A stretch of DNA of 10,059 nt, taken from Rhodospirillaceae bacterium (GTDB lineage: Bacteria > Pseudomonadota > Alphaproteobacteria > Rhodospirillales > Magnetovibrionaceae). Below, piece after piece: positions 1 to 5,783 of this stretch. The stretch spans positions 1 through 10,059 of the forward strand of contig JAOUJU010000046.1 in assembly GCA_029883045.1 (NCBI GenBank), given 5' to 3'. Positions within the stretch are counted from its first letter, which is position 1. Every line of letters starts with the position of its first letter. The position numbers and the translations under genes were made by a program. The notes under the pieces are model-generated. The model did not search any database, had not been told where the DNA came from, and worked only from the letters and a program-made list of their open reading frames with translations.

Positions 1-83
1 TGCACGGTTGGTATTTAGATATTGTTGAAGGAACATTGCTTTCCTACGATCCAGAAGAAAAATCGTTCAAAAAAATTGACTAA
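1..83 (+). CDS. Beta-carbonic anhydrase, C-terminal end only (partial)
   Basis: Only the last 26 codons are in the window, read in frame from base 3 to the TAA at 81-83; the gene begins upstream. The peptide starts HGWYLDIVEGTLLSYDP and ends KKID. An HGWY-[FL]-DI-x-G-x-L-x-DP tail is the usual C-terminus of bacterial beta-class carbonic anhydrases, zinc enzymes that interconvert CO2 and bicarbonate in the cytoplasm. The zinc ligands lie outside the window, so the family call rests on this tail alone. The gene converges with the next gene, with 13 bases between the stops and no obvious terminator hairpin. Confidence 0.65.
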   Translation, partial: HGWYLDIVEGTLLSYDPEEKSFKKID

Positions 84-96
84 TCTATTGGGGCCA

Positions 97-987
97 TCAA
101 CCGCCCGCTTCAAAAATTGCTTTCAGACCTTCGCGGTAAGTTGGGTATTTTAAGGTGATGCCCAATTCTTCCTTAATGCGTTGATTGCTGACTAATCGAT
201 TATCAGCCCAGAAGGTTTTGTTCATGTCGCTCATATCGCGTAAAGCATCTTCAAATGATATTTCCGGCGGCGCGGGAAAACGCATAATTTCAGACGCTGC
301 TTTTGTAACCGCCGATGGTTCTGCTGGTTCGTCGTCGCATACATTATAGATTGCGCCCGGGGTCGGGTTATTTATGGATGCCACAAGCACGTTTGTAATA
401 TCGTCTACGTGGATACGGGAAAACTTGTGTCCGGGTTTTGTTATATTTTTTGCTTTGGCATTTCTTATTTTATCAAACATGCTGCGCCCGGGGCCATAAA
501 TACCGGCAAGGCGAAAAACATGGATTGGTAAATTGTTAAATGCACCAAGGTTCTGCCAGCGGTTTTCGGCCAGTGCGCGAAAGCGCGAGCGTTCTTGGGT
601 TGGCAGTAGTGGTGCATTTTCATCCACCACCCGACCCTTGGTATCGCCATACACCCCAACGGTAGAAAGATAGCCTATCCATTTTATATGCTCACGGTGC
701 CTTGCAATATCTGGCCCGTGAACATCAAGAACTGCATCGCCAGCTGCATCTGGGGGTATTGAAACAAGAACATGGGTTACGTCATCAAACAGAAAGTCAA
801 AGTCATCAAGCGGATGATCCCGATCAAACGAATACGAAACAAACCCATTATTATTGCCGCCATCATCGTGTTCACCAAATTGATGGGTGCCAGAAATTCG
901 CCAGCCTTCATCAAAAAGCTGGGCAGCCAGATGCATGGCGCTGTAGCCGAGGCCGAAACAAAACAGGTGCGGTGATTTATCAGTCAA
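97..987 (-). CDS. YeeZ-like atypical SDR, NAD(P)-dependent epimerase/reductase family
   Basis: This is a 296-residue Rossmann-fold protein of the atypical short-chain dehydrogenase group that includes E. coli YeeZ. The dinucleotide-binding strand and glycine loop are at the extreme N-terminus (residues 8-17, FCFGLGYSA). A YLSTVGVYG segment lies at 106-114, a GIYGPGR loop at 162-168, and the family's F-x-RIHVDDI motif at 189-197. Y113 and K117 have YxxxK spacing, but whether they form a working catalytic pair is unknown. The start is TTG at 985-987, preceded eight bases upstream by AAGG. The first internal ATG, codon 18, would remove the glycine loop, so TTG is strongly preferred. The substrate is unknown; cytoplasmic. 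It is transcribed divergently from the TPR gene, with at most about 70 bases between the starts. Family call firm, reaction not. Confidence 0.85.
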   Translation of the reverse strand: MTDKSPHLFCFGLGYSAMHLAAQLFDEGWRISGTHQFGEHDDGGNNNGFVSYSFDRDHPLDDFDFLFDDVTHVLVSIPPDAAGDAVLDVHGPDIARHREHIKWIGYLSTVGVYGDTKGRVVDENAPLLPTQERSRFRALAENRWQNLGAFNNLPIHVFRLAGIYGPGRSMFDKIRNAKAKNITKPGHKFSRIHVDDITNVLVASINNPTPGAIYNVCDDEPAEPSAVTKAASEIMRFPAPPEISFEDALRDMSDMNKTFWADNRLVSNQRIKEELGITLKYPTYREGLKAIFEAGG

Positions 988-995
988 TTATTTGG

Positions 996-999
996 CCTT
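996..999 (-). promoter_or_regulatory. Ribosome binding site supporting the TTG start of the SDR gene
   Basis: On the minus strand this reads AAGG, eight bases before the TTG at 985-987. It is a short Shine-Dalgarno-like match at acceptable spacing. Together with the need to retain the GLGYSA nucleotide-binding loop, it decides the start codon. Confidence 0.4.
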
Positions 1000-1054
1000 G
1001 TTGGATTATAGTATTAATTAGATGACTATAACGCACACCCTGCGCAGAGGCATA

Positions 1055-1849
1055 ATGATAACCGCTATAAGAAATTTGTCCTTGTTGTTTATGGTTTTTG
1101 TGGCCCCCATTCAAGGGGTTGCGAACGAAAATACTGCCCCTACAAACACTGGCCCCACAAACAATGAGGCTAATTACCGCGCCTGCTTGAATATGGCATC
1201 AAGCAACCCATATGATGCTTTTGATGAGGCCGTCCGCTGGGAAGGCTTGGGCGGTGGGCACCCTGCTAGATATTGCGCCCTAGCGGCACTAATGGGAATG
1301 GGCAGATTTGACGAAGCAGCCCAAGGGTTTGAGGGGCTGGCCAATGAGGTCGATGCATCAAAAGAGTTTAAAGCCCGCCTGCTAAGCCGGGCCGCAGAAG
1401 CGTGGCTTTTATTTGATCAGCTAGACACCGCCCTAGATGTAATTGACACCGCCGTCACAATGAGCCCCGATGACGCAGAACCATTAGTAATTCGAGCACA
1501 GATTTTTGCTGCTAAGGGCGCTTTTTGGGAAGCAACCGACGATTTGGGTCAGGCAATTTCAATTTCGCCATTTGACGCCGATGCCCTAGCCTTTAGGGCT
1601 AGCGCTTGGCGACAGCTTGACGTACTGGATTTGGCAAAAGAAGATGCTTTGCGCGCTTTACAAATTGCACCAAGCCACCCCGCTGCATTGCTTGAGTTGG
1701 GCAATATACAGCGAATTGAAGGCGATGATAATCAGGCTAGAAAAAACTGGATGACAATTATTTCAACATGGCCTACCAGCAAGGCCGCACTTGCAGCACA
1801 AACAAACATTGAACTTTTGGATATAAAAAAAAATGAACGAAACAACTAA
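1055..1849 (+). CDS. Exported tetratricopeptide-repeat (TPR) protein
   Basis: The protein has 264 residues. An N-terminal hydrophobic stretch (about residues 8-22, LSLLFMVFVAPIQGVA) looks like a Sec signal peptide cleaved near GVA/NEN, followed by an Asn/Thr-rich linker. Helical repeats follow with a clear 34-residue period from about residue 105 to 240: each ends in SP or AP (137-138, 171-172, 205-206), giving three to four TPR units. A region before the repeats has C44, W62, a GGG run and C74 (W-x5-GGG-x4-Y-C), a pattern I associate with alphaproteobacterial TPR proteins; the cysteines could pair in the periplasm. I chose ATG 1055 because AGAGG lies four bases upstream and the signal peptide then starts properly. 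An in-frame ATG at 1022 would add 11 residues but has no ribosome site. Probably a periplasmic protein-binding scaffold; partner unknown. It overlaps the next gene by 17 bases. Confidence 0.75.
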   Translation: MITAIRNLSLLFMVFVAPIQGVANENTAPTNTGPTNNEANYRACLNMASSNPYDAFDEAVRWEGLGGGHPARYCALAALMGMGRFDEAAQGFEGLANEVDASKEFKARLLSRAAEAWLLFDQLDTALDVIDTAVTMSPDDAEPLVIRAQIFAAKGAFWEATDDLGQAISISPFDADALAFRASAWRQLDVLDLAKEDALRALQIAPSHPAALLELGNIQRIEGDDNQARKNWMTIISTWPTSKAALAAQTNIELLDIKKNERNN

Positions 1850-2351
1850 CGAAAACAGTAACGATACCAACAAACCTGGCTTACGCGATGCAATGGCCGT
1901 GACCCCGGGCAACGTGGTTATTATAAAAACCGATGATAACATTGCTGCATTTATAAAAACTGAGCGCATTGGCAAAGAATACATCCACCATTATGCGGTG
2001 CAGATTTTTCCACGGGTTAAATCTGATTTAGGGATGGTCTATCTTGATCCCGAAGACAAAATTTTTGATACCGGCTTTGCGGCTAATTTTGAATTAGGCG
2101 CCGGTGTCGGCGACGAGGCCCCAGCGCCCGGTCACGCATTTGAAAATGCTTCGGGACATTTTATAAAAGTAATTGATGATCCCAAATCGCAAAAAATGTT
2201 TGGCTTTATTGACATTTCCACTGCCGTGGTCCGGCTTAGGCAGGAACGTGGCGTTATTAACGTTCACAGTGAATGGTGCGCAGGTTGCGTTGATAACGGC
2301 AAAAGCATTTCACTTGATGAAGTGCTGGCGCGTTTTAAAAACGAAATCTAA
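1833..2351 (+). CDS. Uncharacterised 172-aa protein with a C-terminal WCAGC (CxxC) motif
   Basis: I do not recognise the family. The first 20 residues are Asn/Thr-rich and probably disordered. The rest alternates short hydrophobic strands with acidic turns (for example GNVVIIKTDD at 26-35, HHYAVQIFP at 52-60, GMVYLDPED at 67-75), suggesting a small beta-rich domain. Near the end is WCAGC with C149 and C152, which could bind metal or be redox active. There is no signal peptide or membrane segment, so it is predicted cytoplasmic. The start ATG sits at the end of a run of nine A inside the 3' end of the TPR gene, in a different frame, with no good Shine-Dalgarno; translation is probably coupled to that gene. 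Its TAA overlaps the convergent fzlA-like stop by four bases. M21 is an alternative start. The length of the open frame and its tight packing support a real gene. Confidence 0.7.
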   Translation: MNETTNENSNDTNKPGLRDAMAVTPGNVVIIKTDDNIAAFIKTERIGKEYIHHYAVQIFPRVKSDLGMVYLDPEDKIFDTGFAANFELGAGVGDEAPAPGHAFENASGHFIKVIDDPKSQKMFGFIDISTAVVRLRQERGVINVHSEWCAGCVDNGKSISLDEVLARFKNEI

Positions 2352-3016
2352 AAATCTAAATCTGAATAATGTTTTGGTGGCGGTACGCCGGGTATCATGT
2401 CATGCAACAGTTGACGAAAGCCGGGTCGTGATTTTATTCGCACGTACCAATCTTTAACCACTGGATATTTTTCCCACGGCACATCGCCAAGATAATCAAC
2501 GCTGGAAATGTGCGCCCCGGCACTAAGGTCGGCCAGCGATATACGTTCGCCCGCCAGCCAGTCACGGCGTTCAATCAGATAGGTTATATAATCCATATGA
2601 TGTTTAATATTGGAAAGGCCCGCACGAATTGCTTTTGAATCGGGCGCGCCAAGACCAAGGAAGCGTTTAGTAATTTTTTCTTCGATTAAATTTATCGTTA
2701 CTTCGTTATTAAATTTTGAATCAAACCAATGACAAAGTCGCCTGACCTCAGCCCGTTCAATTGGGCTAGCCCCAAGCAATGGTGGATTGGGATGAATTTC
2801 ATCCAAATATTCAGAAATTGCGCCCGCACCTGAAATTGTGGTTCCGTTTTCTTCTACCAAAACCGGAACCTCGCCCGCCGGGTTTAGGCGCAAAAACCCT
2901 TCGCGCCGTTCCCATACTTTTTCTACGATGGGTTCAAAATCCATGCCCTTTTCCCCCAAAACAAGTCGTACCTTGCGGGAAAAAGGGTCTAGCCAAAGGT
3001 GATAAAGTTTTCGCAT
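2348..3016 (-). CDS. fzlA: FzlA-like glutathione S-transferase-fold cell-division protein
   Basis: The 222-residue protein has the two-domain GST fold. The N-terminal thioredoxin-like half starts MRKLYHLWLDPFSRKVRL and contains W35 in the VWERR segment, NPAGEVPVL at 45-53, and an AISEYLDE segment near 66-73. The all-helical half covers roughly 85-210. The protein ends in HYSDLDF, which resembles the C-terminal tail of alphaproteobacterial FzlA. In Caulobacter, FzlA binds FtsZ filaments in the cytoplasm and is needed for constriction, with no known glutathione-conjugating role; that function is inferred here from family resemblance. The ATG at 3014-3016 has no Shine-Dalgarno but a perfect TATAAT just upstream, suggesting a leaderless message. 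It is divergent from msrP and converges with the 172-aa gene. If not FzlA, it is another GST-family protein. Confidence 0.8.
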   Translation of the reverse strand: MRKLYHLWLDPFSRKVRLVLGEKGMDFEPIVEKVWERREGFLRLNPAGEVPVLVEENGTTISGAGAISEYLDEIHPNPPLLGASPIERAEVRRLCHWFDSKFNNEVTINLIEEKITKRFLGLGAPDSKAIRAGLSNIKHHMDYITYLIERRDWLAGERISLADLSAGAHISSVDYLGDVPWEKYPVVKDWYVRIKSRPGFRQLLHDMIPGVPPPKHYSDLDF

Positions 3017-3051
3017 GGGGCAATTATATACACGCTAACCTTTAACGCTAA
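3017..3051 (-). promoter_or_regulatory. Putative promoter of the fzlA-like gene, leaderless start
   Basis: On the minus strand a perfect TATAAT (3023-3028) is followed by six bases (TGCCCC) and then the ATG. The expected transcription start is therefore the A of the ATG. No AG-rich ribosome site fits in the gap and no in-frame start lies just upstream. The -35 region (TTAGCG, 3046-3051, 17-base spacer) is weak. TTAGCG occurs a second time 13 bases along, inside the spacer, and this direct repeat might be a regulator site. Confidence 0.5.
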
Positions 3052-3090
3052 AACAACGAACAATGCCTTAAGGGCGGTGTTTTTCATTTA

Positions 3091-3119
3091 TTGTGACAAA
3101 AAGTTGGATTTATTCTAAA
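3091..3119 (+). promoter_or_regulatory. Possible sigma70-type promoter for msrPQ
   Basis: TTGTGA (3091-3096) and TCTAAA (3114-3119) are separated by 17 bases. Each matches four of six consensus positions, and the pair lies about 60 bases before the msrP ATG in the divergent fzlA-msrP gap. An AT-rich inverted repeat, AATTA-GCT-TAATT, overlaps the -10 at 3118-3130. The rest of the gap is AT-rich with nothing else I can name. Confidence 0.3.
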
Positions 3120-3178
3120 TTAGCTTAATTGTTTTATATATATTTAAAAATCAAACCACAGGCAAAAAAGGGCGTGTA

Positions 3179-4147
3179 ATGCTTATTAAAGTCAAAAAAC
3201 AGTCCGATTTAAGCGAAAATGATGTCACCCCAGAACGGCTTTTTAAGGCTAGGCGCAAATTTTTAAACATTGGAGCGGCGAGCATTACAGGGGCAGCGCT
3301 TAGTGGTATTGCGGGCGGTATTTTTGCGAGCCCCACCCCGACCAAGGCAGCTGGTGCCCAACTTGGGACAACCAAGTGGGCTGGCTCAACCGATGAAACA
3401 CCAACCGATTTTGAATCAATCACCACCTACAACAATTTTTATGAATTTGGCACATCCAAGGAAGCGCCGCGTTTTAACGCCGAAGGGTTTGTTACCAGCC
3501 CATGGACGGTTGAAGTTTCGGGGTTGGCCAAAAATACAGGTACTTTTGATGTTTGGGACCTGATTGATAAAAACAAACTTGAAGAACGCATTTACCGTCA
3601 TCGCTGCGTCGAAACTTGGTCAATGGTGGTGCCGTGGGTTGGCATACCATTGGCAGATATTGTCAAACGCCTAGAACCACAAACAAGCGCAAAATATATT
3701 GCATTTAAAACCCTGCATGACCCCGAGCGTATGCCGGGGCAAGAACGTGCGGTACTGCAATGGCCCTATGTTGAGGGCCTACGCCTTGATGAAGCAATGA
3801 ACCCGCTTGCGCTTTTGGTGGTGGGGGTTTACGGCCAAGAATTACCGCCGCAAAACGGTGCGCCCATTAGATTGGTGGTGCCGTGGAAGTATGGTTTCAA
3901 AGGAATTAAATCAATTGTCAAAATTGAATTTAGCGAAAATGAGCCGCCTACCTCGTGGAATATTTCCGCCCCCGGTGAATATGGGTTTTATGCCAACGTA
4001 AACCCTAACGTTAGCCACCCGCGCTGGAGCCAAGCCAAGGAAAGAAGAATTGGCGAATTTCTAAAGCGTAAAACATTAATGTTCAATGGCTATAGCGATG
4101 AAGTCGCAAGCCTTTATTCCAATATGGACCTTGAGAAATATTTCTAA
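3179..4147 (+). CDS. msrP: MsrP, periplasmic protein-methionine-sulfoxide reductase, molybdopterin subunit
   Basis: This is the catalytic subunit (formerly YedY) of the system that reduces methionine sulfoxide in oxidised envelope proteins. Residues 25-29 (RRKFL) form a Tat motif, followed by a hydrophobic stretch and an Ala-rich cleavage region near 58-60, as expected for a protein that binds its molybdenum cofactor before export. The mature part matches E. coli YedY closely: YNNFYEFG at 84-91, the molybdenum-ligand C143 in the RHRCVETWSMVVPW segment, then PYVEGLRLDEAM, VGVYG-x-ELPPQNGAP, VPWKYGFKGIKSIV, and EYGFYANVNP. The length of 322 residues is normal. AAAAAGGG lies shortly before the ATG. 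Its TAA overlaps the msrQ ATG by one base (TAATG), so the two are surely translated together. No key residue appears missing. Confidence 0.97.
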   Translation: MLIKVKKQSDLSENDVTPERLFKARRKFLNIGAASITGAALSGIAGGIFASPTPTKAAGAQLGTTKWAGSTDETPTDFESITTYNNFYEFGTSKEAPRFNAEGFVTSPWTVEVSGLAKNTGTFDVWDLIDKNKLEERIYRHRCVETWSMVVPWVGIPLADIVKRLEPQTSAKYIAFKTLHDPERMPGQERAVLQWPYVEGLRLDEAMNPLALLVVGVYGQELPPQNGAPIRLVVPWKYGFKGIKSIVKIEFSENEPPTSWNISAPGEYGFYANVNPNVSHPRWSQAKERRIGEFLKRKTLMFNGYSDEVASLYSNMDLEKYF

Positions 4148-4752
4148 TGAAAATTCCGTTTCGCGCTATCTGGTGGACGGTTCTTGTGTTTGTGTTTCTT
4201 CCGCTGGTGTGGCTGATTTATAATGCGCTAACTGGCGGTCTTGGGGCTAACCCGATCGAAGCCATAAACCGCTATTTGGGTGACTGGGCTTTGCGTTTTT
4301 TACTTATTGCGCTGGCCCTGACGCCTATTCGTATTTTCACTAAACAAGCATGGCCGATACGCCTACGCCGGATGCTTGGGCTAACTGCTTTTTTCTATGC
4401 TTTTGCACACCTGTCTAACTATGTGGTGATTGATCAGTTCTTTGACTGGGCCACAATATGGCAGGACATCGTAAAGCGGCGCTTTATAACCGTTGGCATG
4501 GTGGTTATTTTAATTCTGCTGGTGCTGGCGCTTACCTCACCCGCGCGGATTGCCAAACGCTTAGGCGCAAAAAAATGGAAACAGTTGCACTGGTTAGTTT
4601 ACCCAGCGGGGGCTTTGGCATGTTTACATTTTTTCTGGATGGTCAAGGCCGACATCCGCGAGCCAATTATATATGGAATTATTTTTTCTATTTTAATTAT
4701 TATTCGATTAGTTGAGCGTCATAGAAAAAAGCTGTCATTACGCGGCAACTGA
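4147..4752 (+). CDS. msrQ: MsrQ, haem-binding membrane partner of MsrP
   Basis: The 201-residue inner-membrane protein (formerly YedZ) belongs to the ferric-reductase-like transmembrane family. It passes electrons from the cytoplasm or quinone pool to periplasmic MsrP. About six hydrophobic segments are visible, near residues 9-26, 47-62, 76-95, 113-129, 148-164 and 172-187. H88 (FAHLSNY), H148 (QLHWLVYP) and H161 (CLHFFWMVK) correspond to the conserved haem-ligand histidines of the family. The N-terminal GGLGANPIEAI segment and the RLRRMLGL loop (72-79) also match E. coli YedZ. The C-terminus is basic. It starts within the msrP stop codon and ends four bases from the convergent 149-codon gene. 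Confidence 0.96.
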   Translation: MKIPFRAIWWTVLVFVFLPLVWLIYNALTGGLGANPIEAINRYLGDWALRFLLIALALTPIRIFTKQAWPIRLRRMLGLTAFFYAFAHLSNYVVIDQFFDWATIWQDIVKRRFITVGMVVILILLVLALTSPARIAKRLGAKKWKQLHWLVYPAGALACLHFFWMVKADIREPIIYGIIFSILIIIRLVERHRKKLSLRGN

Positions 4753-4756
4753 AAAA

Positions 4757-5206
4757 TCAGCTTACCTTTATGGCTAATGGTACTTTTTGGCTCTGCTCTG
4801 GCCCGGTTGAAATTTCATCAAGCTCATAACCCGGATGATCTTTATTCCACATTTCACCCCAAGGAAAACGCAAACAAAGCGCCATTGCATCATCGCCAAC
4901 TGGTTCCAGTTTTTTTTCTGCGGTCTTTGGTAATGGCTCTTTATTTAAGCGACAATACATTATTACTGCTGCAGCAACTTCGGAATTAGTGAACGAAAGG
5001 GTTCGGCCATAACCGTCTTCATGTTTTGAAAGAAATTTAATATCTATCTGTAATTCCGGTTCCCATAATAATTCAACCTCGCCAATCCGGGTCTCTGGCA
5101 TAGACACATTGGTGCGCAGGCAGAAATTAACCATCAGTGCCTGTATTTCCTCGTTGGAAAAAACTATTTTTTTCAAGTCTAGCGGCATGGCCGTTGGCTT
5201 CTCCAT
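4757..5206 (-). CDS. Uncharacterised 149-aa protein, two-module paralogue of its upstream neighbour
   Basis: I cannot name the family. Residues 14-58 and 70-114 align with each other without gaps at an offset of 56: F16/F72, N18/N74, E20/E76, C29/C85, P37/P93 and F58/F114. The shared pattern is roughly F-[ST]-N-x-E-[IV], a hydrophobic helix ending in [FY]-C, then [ML]-P about eight residues on. Opening with MPLDLKKIVFSN, the protein is also clearly related to the product of 5279-5668 (MPVDVRKIIFSN). That homology begins at M7, so the true start may be base 5188; AAAGG upstream of the longer start keeps base 5206 possible. The last 35 residues (P115 onward) lack module similarity. There is no signal peptide or membrane segment, so it is predicted cytoplasmic. 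It lies downstream of its paralogue on the same strand, 72 bases away. Role unknown. Confidence 0.75.
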   Translation of the reverse strand: MEKPTAMPLDLKKIVFSNEEIQALMVNFCLRTNVSMPETRIGEVELLWEPELQIDIKFLSKHEDGYGRTLSFTNSEVAAAVIMYCRLNKEPLPKTAEKKLEPVGDDAMALCLRFPWGEMWNKDHPGYELDEISTGPEQSQKVPLAIKVS

Positions 5207-5278
5207 AGGTGTTATACCTTTGGATATTTGGGTGGCCGCAACGGGTATTTCACTATTATTTTAAGATTTGTTTATTTT

Positions 5279-5668
5279 TTAGATTTCGGAACGCGAGAAA
5301 TCCACGTTATCTGACAGACCAACGGCTAAAGCTATGGAATCCTTTTGTACCTGCAGGTGTTTTTTGGCCCGCCGTGGTAGCGGGATTTTGGCTTCGCGGC
5401 ATGCCCCGATAAGGGATTCCACAATATCGCTTTCGCCCAGCATGACCCTAAAGGGTTCAGCTGGGTTGGACGAAACAAACCTAAGGGCCACCCTTAACCC
5501 CTCTGGCACGCTTTCTGAAACAATGCGGTTTCGCCCTTCGGCAAGAATTATTTCAAAATCCTGCATGGGTGAATCGGGCAACTGAATACCCTTGCCCCGA
5601 CAATAATGCGGCAAGATCAACCTTAATTCACGGTTAGAAAAAATTATTTTTCTGACGTCTACGGGCAT
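5279..5668 (-). CDS. Uncharacterised 129-aa protein, two-module paralogue of the 149-aa protein
   Basis: I do not recognise the family. The N-terminal module (residues 8-64) opens IIFSNRELRLILPHYCR, with C23 and P31. The second (about 74-118) reads SDIVESLIGACR, with C90 and P98, keeping the same C-R-x3-I-x-L-P spacing at an offset of 67. The first module is longer, with about 12 extra residues around 43-57. The second ends in a Lys/Arg-rich stretch (RRAKKHL) and a short hydrophobic strand. There is no export signal or membrane helix. The start is well supported: GAGGT lies four bases before the ATG, and the neighbouring paralogue begins with the same sequence. The gene sits 115 bases downstream of polA on the same strand, with only AT-rich DNA between. 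The two genes probably arose by tandem duplication; their function is unknown. Confidence 0.75.
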   Translation of the reverse strand: MPVDVRKIIFSNRELRLILPHYCRGKGIQLPDSPMQDFEIILAEGRNRIVSESVPEGLRVALRFVSSNPAEPFRVMLGESDIVESLIGACREAKIPLPRRAKKHLQVQKDSIALAVGLSDNVDFSRSEI

Positions 5669-5783
5669 CGGTACCTCAAAGCACGCTTGTGCATTATTAA
5701 CCTAAACGCCCCGGTCAAATATGTAGCATAATCTTTTAATTCAAGGTAAATTTTTAATATAGAAATTCAATGCGCTAATTTTT

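Noticed and set aside
385..405. A possible internal break or insertion in the SDR gene, because of its unusual codon mix.
   Set aside because: The frame is open throughout and the RIHVDDI family motif is intact across this region.
1022..1054. Upstream ATG at 1022 as the start of the TPR gene.
   Set aside because: No Shine-Dalgarno precedes it, whereas the ATG at 1055 has AGAGG and gives a standard signal peptide.
4749..4760. CTGA-AAAA-TCAG mini-hairpin between msrQ and the convergent 149-codon gene, as a bidirectional terminator.
   Set aside because: The four-base arms mostly consist of the two TGA stop codons facing each other, and no T run of useful length follows.
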